A stretch of 64,000 bases of DNA from Pseudopedobacter sp035496935 (GTDB lineage: Bacteria; Bacteroidota; Bacteroidia; Sphingobacteriales; Sphingobacteriaceae), in the NCBI GenBank assembly GCA_035496935.1, contig DATJED010000016.1:49072-113071 (forward strand), in the 5' to 3' direction. The position numbers were made by a program, and so were the translations under genes. The notes beneath the pieces are model-generated. The model ran no database searches. It saw only the letters and a list, made by a program, of their open reading frames with translations, and was not told the origin of the DNA. This document shows positions 7,774 through 16,013 of the stretch, piece by piece. Each line of letters opens with the position of its first letter. Positions within the stretch are counted from its first letter, which is position 1.

Positions 7774-8784
7774 TTAAGTCTCAAACTCAATAAAGAATGT
7801 TGTGCCCTGGCCTTCTGTGCTGTCAAACCATATTTTGCCTTTAAGACGCTCAATACAGTTTTTGGCAAGATATAATCCAAGACCAGTTGAGCTTTCTCCG
7901 ATAGTTCCAGGCCGAGAAGATTCAGTAAAATGATCGAAAACAAATAATTGCTTATCTAAAGGTATTCCTATGCCACTATCCTCAATTTTTAAAGTAAACG
8001 TATTTCCTGAAATTCGGGTAAAAGCTTTAACGGTGCTGTTTGGATATGAAAATTTAATTGCATTGGAAACTATATTATGAACAGCTCTCTTGAAATGCAT
8101 TTTATCAATCAGATAAGGGAATTTCTCATCAGATAGCTCTAATAGTAGCTTTACTTCTTTGTGCAATAATATTCCTTTTAATTCTGTCAAACATTCCCTC
8201 ATAAAATTATTAAGATCTGCAATCTCTAATCTGTATTGGTCACTTTCCTGTTTTTCTATAAATAACAACTTTTTCAAAATTTCCAATGCGTGATTTCCAG
8301 CAATTGTTATAAGATTTATTATTTCCATATTTCCAGCTTCTTGATTACTATCTTCCAAAATACTGTTCAACCCTATAATATTTAAAATGGGATTACGTAA
8401 ATCATGGATTGCCTTTTGATATATTAGGTCATGTTTTTGATATTGATTAAGCAGGAAATGTGCTAAATGATTAATGGAAATCACTCCCATAAATTTCATG
8501 TTCTCATATACAGGCAAACAATTAGTACAAGACGAAGCCATAAGATTATAGGCATCAACAATTGAAGTTTTTGTTGAAACAGCAGGTTTACTGAAGTCAA
8601 AATCAATTACTCTACCCGTTGGATGATTGATCACATCATTTTGGCTAACGATTCCTGCAACCTTTAATTCTTCATCAAGAACAACCAAATAAAGGTTGTT
8701 TTTCATTAATTCAAATAGTTCTTCCATATTTTCTAATATGGAGCAGGAATCATAATTTTTATCAATTAGTTGGCTGATATTCAT
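7774..8784 (-). CDS. CBS-domain sensor histidine kinase
   Basis: 336-aa soluble sensor kinase. Two CBS motifs fill residues 1-115, and CBS pairs usually bind adenine nucleotides. A HisKA dimerisation domain follows with the phospho-acceptor in AIHDLRNP (His127), then a HATPase domain with N box HNIVSNAIKF (Asn241), G1 DSGIGIP (269-275) and G2 STGLGLYLAK (299-308). There are no membrane segments. No response regulator is adjacent, so it looks like an orphan kinase. It faces leftward, opposite to the mobilization genes and the copper genes. Confidence 0.88.
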   Translation of the reverse strand: MNISQLIDKNYDSCSILENMEELFELMKNNLYLVVLDEELKVAGIVSQNDVINHPTGRVIDFDFSKPAVSTKTSIVDAYNLMASSCTNCLPVYENMKFMGVISINHLAHFLLNQYQKHDLIYQKAIHDLRNPILNIIGLNSILEDSNQEAGNMEIINLITIAGNHALEILKKLLFIEKQESDQYRLEIADLNNFMRECLTELKGILLHKEVKLLLELSDEKFPYLIDKMHFKRAVHNIVSNAIKFSYPNSTVKAFTRISGNTFTLKIEDSGIGIPLDKQLFVFDHFTESSRPGTIGESSTGLGLYLAKNCIERLKGKIWFDSTEGQGTTFFIEFET

Positions 8785-8830
8785 ACATGCTTTGATTTAA
8801 AAAAGAAATGGCGCAGGCTGAAACTTATCT

Positions 8831-8942
8831 GTCCATAGAGGTACTGGTATACCTGAAGTACGAAATAAGCAAGCCCACACCATTGGCATGAGCGTTTTCG
8901 CTTATCTCTCGTACTTTCTAAAATTACCAGTTTTCTATGGAC
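8831..8942. repeat. 112-bp imperfect inverted repeat in the kinase-copA intergenic region
   Basis: The 442-bp gap 8785-9227 holds this structure. Terminal GTCCATAG (8831-8838) pairs with CTATGGAC (8935-8942). Inward, ACTGGTA pairs with TACCAGT, AGTACGA with TCGTACT, and ATAAGC with GCTTAT. The ends and length suggest a non-autonomous MITE-like element or a long structured RNA. A separate 12-bp palindrome GTTACGCGTAAC follows at 8945-8956. Apart from the copA promoter box I see nothing else in the gap. Confidence 0.55.
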
Positions 8943-9201
8943 GAGTTACGCGTAACGCAATATCTTATGTATTCTTCATCCCTCGGATGCAGAGTTATTT
9001 ACTGTAAATCTAACTAATTTGTTGCTATTTTGACTGCGCTTTTTAACATTAGTTATGTTAACGAATAAATCCTCTCCTATGCAGGTTTCCAATTTAAATA
9101 TCTGATTAAAAATAAACTGCAATTTTCGGTACACGCCTATTTCTTCGGAATCTTATAAATTTTCTACGGAATCTTGTAAAACTGTTGGCTTAAGCCTGAC
9201 C

Positions 9202-9209
9202 TATCTTTG
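9202..9209 (+). promoter_or_regulatory. -7 promoter box TATCTTTG of copA
   Basis: Exact match to the Bacteroidota -7 consensus TAnnTTTG, 18 bp before the copA start. A clear -33 TTTG at the usual distance is not seen. Confidence 0.6.
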
Positions 9210-9227
9210 TATTATCAATATAAAAAA

Positions 9228-11471
9228 ATGAGTACATCAGAAAATACAGCAACTCTTTCCTTCCCTGTTTTGGGGATGACCTGCGCTTCCTGTGCCACCA
9301 GCGTGGAAAGTATGATAGGCTCGCAACCCGGAGTAGAAAAAGCCGAAGTAAATTATGCCAGTCAGTCTGTAAGGGTTTTATTTCACCCTAACCAGGTGCA
9401 ACCGCCAGCTTTCCAAAAAGCGGTTCAAGCTATCGGTTATGATCTTATACTGGATATCCAAAATGGCAAAGAAAAGCAGGAAACGGTACAGCAGAGCAAT
9501 TACGAAGCATTAAAAAAACGGATGATGGTGGCAGCGGTACTCACACTGCCTGTTGTTGTCATAGGGATGTTTTTTATGGATATTCCTTATGCCAATTATT
9601 ATATGCTGGCCTTAACCACGCCGGTGCTTTTTGTATTTGGCAGCAATTTTTTTATCAACGCTTTTAAACAGGCTCGGCATGGACGGGCAAATATGGATAC
9701 TTTGATTGCCTTAAGTACAGGAATTGCCTATCTGTTCAGCATGTTCAATACTTTTTACCCCGAGTTTTGGCATAGCAGGGGATTGCATCCGCATGTATAT
9801 TTTGAAGCTGCCGCTGTAGTGATTGTTTTTATCATGCTCGGAAAATTGCTGGAGGAACAGGCCAAATCCAATACTTCATCGGCTATTAAAAAACTGATAG
9901 GGCTACAACCTAAAACAGTGCTGATAGTTACCGAAAGCGGGGAAAAAGAAATCCCACTGTCAGAAGTTCATATTGGTAATCAAATATTGGTACGTTCTGG
10001 CGAAAAAATTCCGGTTGATGGAGCGGTTTACCAAGGCACTTCGTATGTAGATGAAAGTATGATCTCTGGCGAACCTGTTGCAGTAGCCAAAAATAAAGGC
10101 GATAAAGTTTTTGCAGGAACCATCAACCAAAAAGGCAGTTTTCGTTTTATAGCCGAAAAAGTTGGTGGCGAAACCATGCTTGCACAGATTATTAAAATGG
10201 TTCAGGATGCACAGGGATCTAAAGCACCCGTACAAAAAATGGTAGATAAAATAGCCGGAATATTTGTACCCGTGGTAATTGGCATAGCCCTGTTTACGCT
10301 GCTGATATGGGTATTGGTTGGCGGGCAAAATGCTTTTACGCATGGTTTGTTGGCAATGGTAACCATACTTGTAATCGCCTGCCCATGCGCATTGGGGCTG
10401 GCAACGCCTACTGCAATTATGGTGGGAGTTGGAAAAGGAGCAGAAAATGGCATTCTTATTAAAGATGCCGAAGCACTGGAATTGGGGTATAAAGTAAATG
10501 CTGTTGTATTGGACAAAACGGGTACGCTTACCAAAGGTAAACCAGAAGTAACAGAACTGGTCTGGCAGAATGGGTTAGTACAAGATAAGAGAACCCTTAC
10601 AAAGATACTCTTTGCTTTGGAACAGCAATCAGAGCATCCGCTTGCTGAAGCCATAGTTCGATATTTAAAAGATGAAAGTACGGGTTCGGTACAGGTGAAT
10701 GAATTTGAAAGCCTGACCGGAAAAGGTGTACGGGCGGAATTTGAAGGGCAAACCTATTGGGCTGGAAGTCATAAGGTACTGAACGACCACCAGATCCCAG
10801 TAAGTGGTACTTTACAACGGGAAGTGGATGCGTTACAACAACAGGCCAAAACGGTCATTTATTTCGCAGACAAAAATCAGGTACTGGCCATTGTTGCCAT
10901 TGCAGACCAGATCAAAGAAGGATCTGCAAAAGCCGTAACCGAATTGATAAACAGCGGGATAGCTGTATATATGCTCACGGGAGATAATTATGAAACCGCT
11001 GCCACTGTTGCTTTGCAGGCAGGGATTACCGATTTTAAAGCCGAAGTATTGCCTTCGGATAAAGCGAATTTCGTTAAACAGCTAAAGTCGAAGGGCAAAG
11101 TAGTGGCTATGATAGGCGACGGCATTAACGATAGCCAGGCACTGGCACAGGCAGATGTATCTATTGCGATGGGCAAGGGTTCTGATATTGCCATTGATGT
11201 AGCTAAAATTACGTTGGTATCTTCTGATCTGATGCAGGTGCCAAAAGCTTTACGTTTATCCAAACTTACGGTGCGTACCATACGCCAAAACCTTTTTTGG
11301 GCATTTATTTATAATTTAATCGGCATCCCAATTGCTGCTGGTATTTTATATCCCATAAACGGTTTTTTACTAAACCCTATGATTGCAGGTGCGGCAATGG
11401 CATTAAGTTCGGTATCAGTAGTAAGCAATAGCCTTCGTCTTAAATTCTCTCAACTCATATTAAAACAATAA
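9228..11471 (+). CDS. copA: Copper-exporting P1B-type ATPase
   Basis: Pumps Cu(I) out of the cytoplasm. It has one N-terminal HMA domain (GMTCASC, residues 16-22), the transmembrane metal site CPCALGLATP (385-394), phosphorylation site DKTGTLT (Asp429), SEHPLAEA, MLTGDN and GDGIND. The last helices carry the YN and MxxSS residues (FIYNLIG, MALSS) that mark the P1B-1 copper subgroup. The length is 747 aa. The start at 9228 (MSTSENT) follows the -7 box, and a longer frame would include the promoter. A CopZ-like gene follows after 6 bp. Confidence 0.93.
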   Translation: MSTSENTATLSFPVLGMTCASCATSVESMIGSQPGVEKAEVNYASQSVRVLFHPNQVQPPAFQKAVQAIGYDLILDIQNGKEKQETVQQSNYEALKKRMMVAAVLTLPVVVIGMFFMDIPYANYYMLALTTPVLFVFGSNFFINAFKQARHGRANMDTLIALSTGIAYLFSMFNTFYPEFWHSRGLHPHVYFEAAAVVIVFIMLGKLLEEQAKSNTSSAIKKLIGLQPKTVLIVTESGEKEIPLSEVHIGNQILVRSGEKIPVDGAVYQGTSYVDESMISGEPVAVAKNKGDKVFAGTINQKGSFRFIAEKVGGETMLAQIIKMVQDAQGSKAPVQKMVDKIAGIFVPVVIGIALFTLLIWVLVGGQNAFTHGLLAMVTILVIACPCALGLATPTAIMVGVGKGAENGILIKDAEALELGYKVNAVVLDKTGTLTKGKPEVTELVWQNGLVQDKRTLTKILFALEQQSEHPLAEAIVRYLKDESTGSVQVNEFESLTGKGVRAEFEGQTYWAGSHKVLNDHQIPVSGTLQREVDALQQQAKTVIYFADKNQVLAIVAIADQIKEGSAKAVTELINSGIAVYMLTGDNYETAATVALQAGITDFKAEVLPSDKANFVKQLKSKGKVVAMIGDGINDSQALAQADVSIAMGKGSDIAIDVAKITLVSSDLMQVPKALRLSKLTVRTIRQNLFWAFIYNLIGIPIAAGILYPINGFLLNPMIAGAAMALSSVSVVSNSLRLKFSQLILKQ

Positions 11472-11477
11472 CAAATC

Positions 11478-11690
11478 ATGGAAACATTAAAATTTAAAAC
11501 CAATATCAAATGTGGCGGATGTATAGCTGCTGTAACCCCTCATTTAAATAAACACTCGGATATTGAAAAGTGGGACGTAGATACCCAAAGCCCGGATAAA
11601 ATATTAACTATTGAGGGCAAACCGGGATTAGATGACCAGGAAATAGTTGACACTCTTGAAAATGCAGGCTATAAAGCAGAAAAACTTTAG
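11478..11690 (+). CDS. HMA-domain copper chaperone (CopZ-like)
   Basis: 70-aa single HMA domain with the metal-binding CGGC motif (IKCGGCIAAV). It probably hands copper to the CopA ATPase encoded directly upstream. The C-terminal pattern TLENAGYKAEKL is typical of HMA folds. It forms the end of the first copper operon, before a terminator hairpin. Confidence 0.85.
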   Translation: METLKFKTNIKCGGCIAAVTPHLNKHSDIEKWDVDTQSPDKILTIEGKPGLDDQEIVDTLENAGYKAEKL

Positions 11691-11708
11691 TCAATAATCT
11701 TTTAGTAA

Positions 11709-11737
11709 AAACATCAAGTTTGTTCGGCTTGATGTTT
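11709..11737 (+). terminator. Hairpin after copA-HMA operon
   Basis: AAACATCAAG (11709-11718) pairs with CTTGATGTTT (11728-11737) around a 9-nt loop. The T run is short, so termination strength is uncertain. Confidence 0.6.
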
Positions 11738-11791
11738 GTTGCATTAATTTTTTAGGATAAGAACATAATTGATCTGGTATCTACCTAATAA

Positions 11792-12217
11792 ATGAGAAAC
11801 ACCTGTGCCATAAGTTTTGCAGCATTCTACCTGTTATTAACAACGGGAATGTATGTTTGTATTCTTCATTGTACAGGTGAATATTTATTTACGCTACCGG
11901 CAAGCAATCATCATTATAGCGAGGAAGCCAAACCCCATGACGAGACCAAGCCGCATTCTCATGAAAAAGGACCCTGTTCAAAAGACGAAGACTGTAAATG
12001 CTGTAACCAGCATAACCAGTACGCCATCAGCGAAAATATCCAAACTGCCGGTAGCCCGTTTTTCTCGGCCATCGCAATTTTAAGTTTTGCTAACCCTACT
12101 AAAGATTTTTTTAGCGCTTACAGGGAACTAAAACCTATAGATTGGCCAAAGGGCAATGCCCCGCCTGGCGTTCTAAAAATACCACTTTATGTTACTAACC
12201 GTACCCTTTTGATTTGA
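11792..12217 (+). CDS. Exported His/Cys-rich protein of metal cluster
   Basis: 141-aa protein with an N-terminal hydrophobic segment (about 5-28), which may be a signal peptide or membrane anchor. A His, Glu and Lys-rich stretch follows (about 40-65), then a Cys cluster CSKDEDCKCC (about 62-71). The composition suggests periplasmic metal binding. No known family is recognised. Position between the copper chaperone and the AraC regulator supports a copper-related role, by inference only. Confidence 0.65.
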   Translation: MRNTCAISFAAFYLLLTTGMYVCILHCTGEYLFTLPASNHHYSEEAKPHDETKPHSHEKGPCSKDEDCKCCNQHNQYAISENIQTAGSPFFSAIAILSFANPTKDFFSAYRELKPIDWPKGNAPPGVLKIPLYVTNRTLLI

Positions 12218-12286
12218 TCAAGCACTGACTATTTTTAGTCAAAAAACCGTCTATGTCCTATTTTTCATTTAGCTTGATCTTAAAAA

Positions 12287-12847
12287 ATGTTATTACACAT
12301 AAAAAATATGGTTTGCGACCGCTGCATTATGGTTGTACGCGAACAATTACAACACCTTGATTTACAGGTTCCAGAAATCTCTCTGGGAACAGCTCTTGTC
12401 TGTCCGGACCCTTCCGAGCATAAATTGATAGAAATTGCAGCTTCTCTTAAAACACTTGGCTTTGAACTGATGGATAAAGACAAGGATAAATTAATTGAAA
12501 GTATCCGAAACGTTATTATAGAAATTATACACCATTCGGATTTAGTTGAGCACATTACCTTCAGCCAGATATTAACTGACCGACTGCATAAAGATTACAG
12601 CTATTTGAGTCGCTTATTTTCTGAAAGTGAAAATCTCACTATTGAAAAATTCATCATACAGCAGAAGGTCGAAAAAGTAAAAGAGTTGCTTCAATATGGT
12701 GAACTCAATCTGAATGAGATTGCATGGAAAATAGGTTACAGCAGTAGTGCACACCTTTCCAACCAGTTTAAATCAGTTACTGGTCTATCTCCCAGAGAAT
12801 TTAAGGCAATGAAATCAAACAGCAGAAAACCCTTGGACAAAGTATAA
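12287..12847 (+). CDS. AraC-family regulator with N-terminal HMA-like domain
   Basis: 186-aa regulator. Residues 1-65 resemble an HMA metal-binding fold (MLLHIKNMVCDRCIMVV, with a CxxC at Cys10-Cys13). The C-terminal region (about 90-180) is an AraC helix-turn-helix domain, with NEIAWKIGYSSSAHLSNQFKSVTGLSPREFK spanning the second HTH. The architecture suggests that metal binding directly controls DNA binding, and copper is the likely ligand given the neighbours. Probable targets are the surrounding copper genes. Confidence 0.8.
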   Translation: MLLHIKNMVCDRCIMVVREQLQHLDLQVPEISLGTALVCPDPSEHKLIEIAASLKTLGFELMDKDKDKLIESIRNVIIEIIHHSDLVEHITFSQILTDRLHKDYSYLSRLFSESENLTIEKFIIQQKVEKVKELLQYGELNLNEIAWKIGYSSSAHLSNQFKSVTGLSPREFKAMKSNSRKPLDKV

Positions 12848-12869
12848 TTTATCACTATTTAATCATTTA

Positions 12870-13056
12870 ATGCTTACTACTATTAAAAACACACTAAAAA
12901 TGATATCCCTTGCCTTGCTGATGATTTTTGCCCAGGCATGCAGACTCGATTCGGAGCTCATGCAGAGATGAAACTATAGCTTCTAAAATTATCGAAGAGC
13001 AGAAAAAGGAAATCAAAGAATTACAGGAATGGTTATTAGCAAATAACAATAAATAA
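12870..13056 (+). pseudogene. Remnant of a lipoprotein, possibly DUF305 family
   Basis: A 33-codon ORF begins at 12870 with a signal or lipobox-like start (ending IFAQAC) and stops at TGA 12969. A second frame continues from about 12967 to the stop at 13056 as DETIASKIIEEQKKEIKELQ, which resembles the C-terminal helix of DUF305 proteins. A frameshift plus loss of the central part would explain this. The parent family is inferred from the last 25 residues only. Confidence 0.45.
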
Positions 13057-13083
13057 ATATTTCACCTTTTAAAACAGTAAATT

Positions 13084-13428
13084 ATGTTACATCAAAAATT
13101 TAAAGATTGCATTGATGCCTGTGTAGCATGTGCAGTAACCTGTAGCCATTGTGCTACCGAATGTTTAAAAGAACAAGACTTAAAAATGCTATCGAAGTGT
13201 ATCCAACTTGATCTGGAATGTGCGGCAATATGTCGCTCGGCAGCAGAAGTGATGAGCTTAGGTAGCGAATATAGCCATCACCTTTGCCGTGTTTGCGCAG
13301 ATGTTTGTAATGCCTGCGCCGAAGAATGTGAAAAACATGCCCAAATGGGTATGGAGCATTGCAGGGAATGTGCCGAAGCCTGCCGGAAATGTGCGGCTGC
13401 CTGTGAAGAAATGGCTACGGCTGCTTAA
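13084..13428 (+). CDS. Four-helix Cys-rich copper-storage protein (Csp/DUF326 type)
   Basis: 114-aa protein with about 20 Cys residues in CxxC and CxxxC patterns along four predicted helices (CIDACVACAVTCSHC, CRVCADVCNACAEEC, CRECAEACRKCAAAC). Proteins of this type bind many Cu(I) ions inside the bundle. It has no signal peptide, so it probably acts in the cytoplasm. A second, shorter relative is encoded at 27394. A terminator hairpin follows. Confidence 0.87.
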   Translation: MLHQKFKDCIDACVACAVTCSHCATECLKEQDLKMLSKCIQLDLECAAICRSAAEVMSLGSEYSHHLCRVCADVCNACAEECEKHAQMGMEHCRECAEACRKCAAACEEMATAA

Positions 13429-13438
13429 TTCATTAGAT

Positions 13439-13476
13439 AAACCTTCTTTCTCTCTTTAAAAAGGGAAAGAAGGTTT
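13439..13476 (+). terminator. Intrinsic terminator after Csp-like gene
   Basis: AAACCTTCTTTC (13439-13450) and GAAAGAAGGTTT (13465-13476) form a 12-bp perfect stem. The T run is minimal. Transcription could also read through to the small gene at 13498. Confidence 0.6.
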
Positions 13477-13497
13477 AGCAAAAAACGAATCAAAATT

Positions 13498-13623
13498 ATG
13501 ATGGATAACATGAGTGGTTGCGGTATGATGTGCATGGGTATGTGGATAGTCGGTATTTTAGTAATTGTAGTTCTTATCTTAATTATTATCTGGTTACTTA
13601 AAAAAGTAAGTACTAAAAAGTAA
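13498..13623 (+). CDS. Small Met/Cys-rich single-pass membrane protein
   Basis: 41-aa ORF. The N-terminus is rich in Met and Cys (MMDNMSGCGMMCMGMW), followed by one strongly hydrophobic helix (IVGILVIVVLILIIIWLL) and a Lys-rich end. It lies in a tight run of copper genes, 15 bp before the next one. Met/Cys enrichment before a helix suggests metal contact at the membrane. No family is assigned. Confidence 0.55.
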   Translation: MMDNMSGCGMMCMGMWIVGILVIVVLILIIIWLLKKVSTKK

Positions 13624-13638
13624 AAAATCATAGTTGAC

Positions 13639-14172
13639 ATGGGCGCTTTAAAACCTATTATTTTTTTAATGCCTGTTATTGCCTTAACGCTTACAGCAAT
13701 AATGTTCGGGTTTTTATTAAAGAAATCAACAGATAAGCCAGGTTTCCGGAAATTAAGTTTTACGATCAGCATACTGGCGTTTATAACAAATTTTATATGG
13801 GAAGTAATCCAAATGCCTTTATATAGCGGTACTGATGATAAAATAGGGCACATTGCATTTTGCGCTTTGGCAGCTATCGCAGACACAATCATGGTACTGT
13901 TGCTTTATTTCTTGCTGTCTGCTATTTATAGAAACCCGTTTTGGGGACAGCACCTAACAACCAATAAAGCGCTGACAGTGATATTAATAGGTGGCATAGG
14001 CGCAATTGGTGCTGAGCTATTTCATGTATCAGCAGGAAACTGGATTTATGCAGCATCGATGCCGATCATCCCTATCGTTGATGTCGGCCTTTCTCCGGTT
14101 CTGCAGTTTATGATTTTGCCTTTATTGATTTACTACTGGAGCTTTAGGAAATTATATAAAAAAATCTCGTAA
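13639..14172 (+). CDS. Multi-pass membrane protein, unknown function
   Basis: 177 aa with about five hydrophobic segments (7-26, 38-55, 72-96, 108-130, 144-165). No catalytic motif is recognised. A conserved-looking stretch is FIWEVIQMPLYSG between helices 2 and 3. Its place inside the copper block suggests a membrane role in metal handling, but this is by position only. Confidence 0.7.
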   Translation: MGALKPIIFLMPVIALTLTAIMFGFLLKKSTDKPGFRKLSFTISILAFITNFIWEVIQMPLYSGTDDKIGHIAFCALAAIADTIMVLLLYFLLSAIYRNPFWGQHLTTNKALTVILIGGIGAIGAELFHVSAGNWIYAASMPIIPIVDVGLSPVLQFMILPLLIYYWSFRKLYKKIS

Positions 14173-14247
14173 TTATGTAACTATCAATTTGGTTGCATAA
14201 GTATATTTACAACTGATGATACGATTTTAAGTACAGCCATATATATT

Positions 14248-14709
14248 TTGATAAAAAAAAGCCCATCCATACCGCTAAAAGCCATTTTCCTGCTAGTTGT
14301 ATTCTCTTTTAATACAGTGGTTGGCTTTGCTTGCTCTATATGTGTGAACATGGGTTTTAACAGCTCACATCACCAAGAAGAAACTTCCCCTATTCATTCA
14401 GATTCCCATCAACATACTAAACCGCATCATAAGCATAAAGAAATAGCGGATGCGCACCATTCATCGGACAGTGAAAAAAATGACTGTTGTAAAGACGAGG
14501 TGACCAAGCTGTCAAAGGTTGATAAATTAACGCCTAAGTCGCTTGATTTTGATATTTATCCAGTATTCGCTACCGCATTTATTTCCAGCTTTTATCAAGT
14601 TAATCCTGTTCCCTCGGGTTTATATACGCCCAACAACAGATTCTTGGTCCGCAATCATCACCCGCCAATGCCCGATATAAGGGTGGCTATCCAGAGTTTC
14701 CAGATTTGA
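14248..14709 (+). CDS. Exported His-rich protein of metal cluster
   Basis: 153 aa from a TTG start at 14248. It has an N-terminal hydrophobic helix (about 8-28), then a His-rich region (about 40-75, many H with E, D and K) and a CC pair (NDCCKDE). The C-terminus ends NHHPPMPDIRVAIQSFQI. The composition points to a periplasmic metal-binding protein. No family name is known to me. The non-ATG start is uncertain because no other in-frame ATG precedes the signal segment. Confidence 0.6.
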   Translation: MIKKSPSIPLKAIFLLVVFSFNTVVGFACSICVNMGFNSSHHQEETSPIHSDSHQHTKPHHKHKEIADAHHSSDSEKNDCCKDEVTKLSKVDKLTPKSLDFDIYPVFATAFISSFYQVNPVPSGLYTPNNRFLVRNHHPPMPDIRVAIQSFQI

Positions 14710-14789
14710 TTTAATATTTCTCTGCCAATACATGGTAATTGTATTCCCATGAGCTATAATTATTGCACTAAACATTAAAATCAATTAAA

Positions 14790-15269
14790 ATGAAAAAGAT
14801 ATTTTTAGTAGTTGCTTTTATAGTAACTGCATTTGGCCAAAATATTTTTGCCCAAAACAATGCGAATAAAACGCAACCTTCTGAATTACTTACCCAATAT
14901 TACGCGGTTAAAGATGCCTTGATAAACGGCAATACCGGAAATGCGTCTGCAAAAGCTACTGAATTTTTAGCTATTGCCAATACTATGGATGCTTCATTCT
15001 TCCCGGAAACGCATAAAACAGCTTTGATAAAAAATGCCTCAAATATTTCCAAAGCAAAGGATATAAAAAAGCAACGCGAATATTTTGCCGATTTCTCGGA
15101 TCACCTATTCGCATTAGCTAAAACAACAAAGCTTAGTAACGCTCCGGTTTACAAAGCTTATTGCCCCATGAAAAAAGCAAACTGGCTGAGTAGCAGTACG
15201 ACCATTAAAAACCCCTATTTCGGAAGTGCTATGCTCACCTGCGGCAAAGTGGTTGAAACCTTGAAGTAA
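14790..15269 (+). CDS. DUF3347 periplasmic protein
   Basis: 159 aa with an N-terminal signal peptide (cleavage near IFAQ, residue 22). The body is helical, and the C-terminal motif YCPMKKANWLSSSTTIKNPY, followed by a final Cys, is typical of DUF3347. DUF3347 domains are found alone or fused to CusB-type adaptors in Bacteroidota copper clusters, so a periplasmic copper role is likely. A longer paralogue is encoded at 15439. Confidence 0.8.
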   Translation: MKKIFLVVAFIVTAFGQNIFAQNNANKTQPSELLTQYYAVKDALINGNTGNASAKATEFLAIANTMDASFFPETHKTALIKNASNISKAKDIKKQREYFADFSDHLFALAKTTKLSNAPVYKAYCPMKKANWLSSSTTIKNPYFGSAMLTCGKVVETLK

Positions 15270-15317
15270 GGCTGGCTTTTAGCAGTCTATTAATTCCTGA
15301 TATTTTAATTTTCAATC

Positions 15318-15386
15318 ATGGAAAAAATCATTGCAATACTCAAAAAGATATTTAAATTTCTTTTTGTGAAAAAGTGCTGCCGGTAG
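15318..15386 (+). CDS. Possible 22-aa basic peptide
   Basis: Short ORF (MEKIIAILKKIFKFLFVKKC and two more residues) forming an amphipathic, strongly basic helix with a CC near the end. It lies between two DUF3347 genes. It could be a real micro-protein of the copper operon or chance. There is no independent support beyond position. Confidence 0.3.
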   Translation: MEKIIAILKKIFKFLFVKKCCR

Positions 15387-15438
15387 GTCCTGCATATAAC
15401 ATATTCTTTATTATACATTTAAATAATTCGTAAATAAA

Positions 15439-16008
15439 ATGAAAACATTAATCTTTAGTATAGCTCTGTCCGCCTTGTTTTTCGTAGCCTGCAACAATGA
15501 AGGTACAAAGAACCGGTCCGCAGAAGAACCTTCATTGGCGGCAGAAAGCACCCAGAAAACTTCTATTGCGCCCGTTAATCCCGCCGGAGAACTGGTAAAT
15601 AACTACCTCCAGCTTAAGAATGCCTTAACAAAGGATAATGATAAGGATGCTGCCACTGCCGGTAATGAAATGGTAAAGGCATTTACCAATTTTGATAAAG
15701 CATCCTTAACACCTGAGCAGGCCAAAGTGTATAACGATGTAGAGGAAGATGCAAAAGAACACGCTGAGCATATTGGTGCCAATGAAGGTAATATCGAACA
15801 TCAAAGAGAACATTTTGATACGCTGAGCGAGGAAATGTATGAATTGGTGAAAAGTGTAGGCGCAGGTCAAAAACTTTACTATACGCATTGCCCAATGTAC
15901 AATGATAACAAAGGAGCCAACTGGCTAAGCCAAACGAAAGAGATACAAAATCCATATCTGGGGCAAGCCATGTCTACCTGCGGGACTGTGAAGGAAGAGC
16001 TAGACTGA
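15439..16008 (+). CDS. DUF3347 lipoprotein
   Basis: 189-aa protein with a lipoprotein signal (FFVACN, Cys18), a Ser/Thr/Glu-rich linker and a DUF3347 domain from about residue 48. The C-terminal signature (YTHCPMYNDNKGANWLS, then a final Cys) matches the shorter paralogue at 14790. It is probably anchored in the periplasm and binds copper together with the efflux or oxidase proteins. It ends 5 bp before the haem-binding gene, so the two are likely cotranscribed. Confidence 0.82.
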   Translation: MKTLIFSIALSALFFVACNNEGTKNRSAEEPSLAAESTQKTSIAPVNPAGELVNNYLQLKNALTKDNDKDAATAGNEMVKAFTNFDKASLTPEQAKVYNDVEEDAKEHAEHIGANEGNIEHQREHFDTLSEEMYELVKSVGAGQKLYYTHCPMYNDNKGANWLSQTKEIQNPYLGQAMSTCGTVKEELD

Positions 16009-16013
16009 CGACA

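Noticed and set aside
7758..7943. N-terminal extension of the 64-aa protein
   Set aside because: This part lies antiphase inside the kinase coding region; the chosen start after the kinase stop is more natural.
8945..8956. GTTACGCGTAAC palindrome
   Set aside because: A single 12-bp palindrome not linked to a promoter box at a clear distance; kept only as a note in the intergenic entry.
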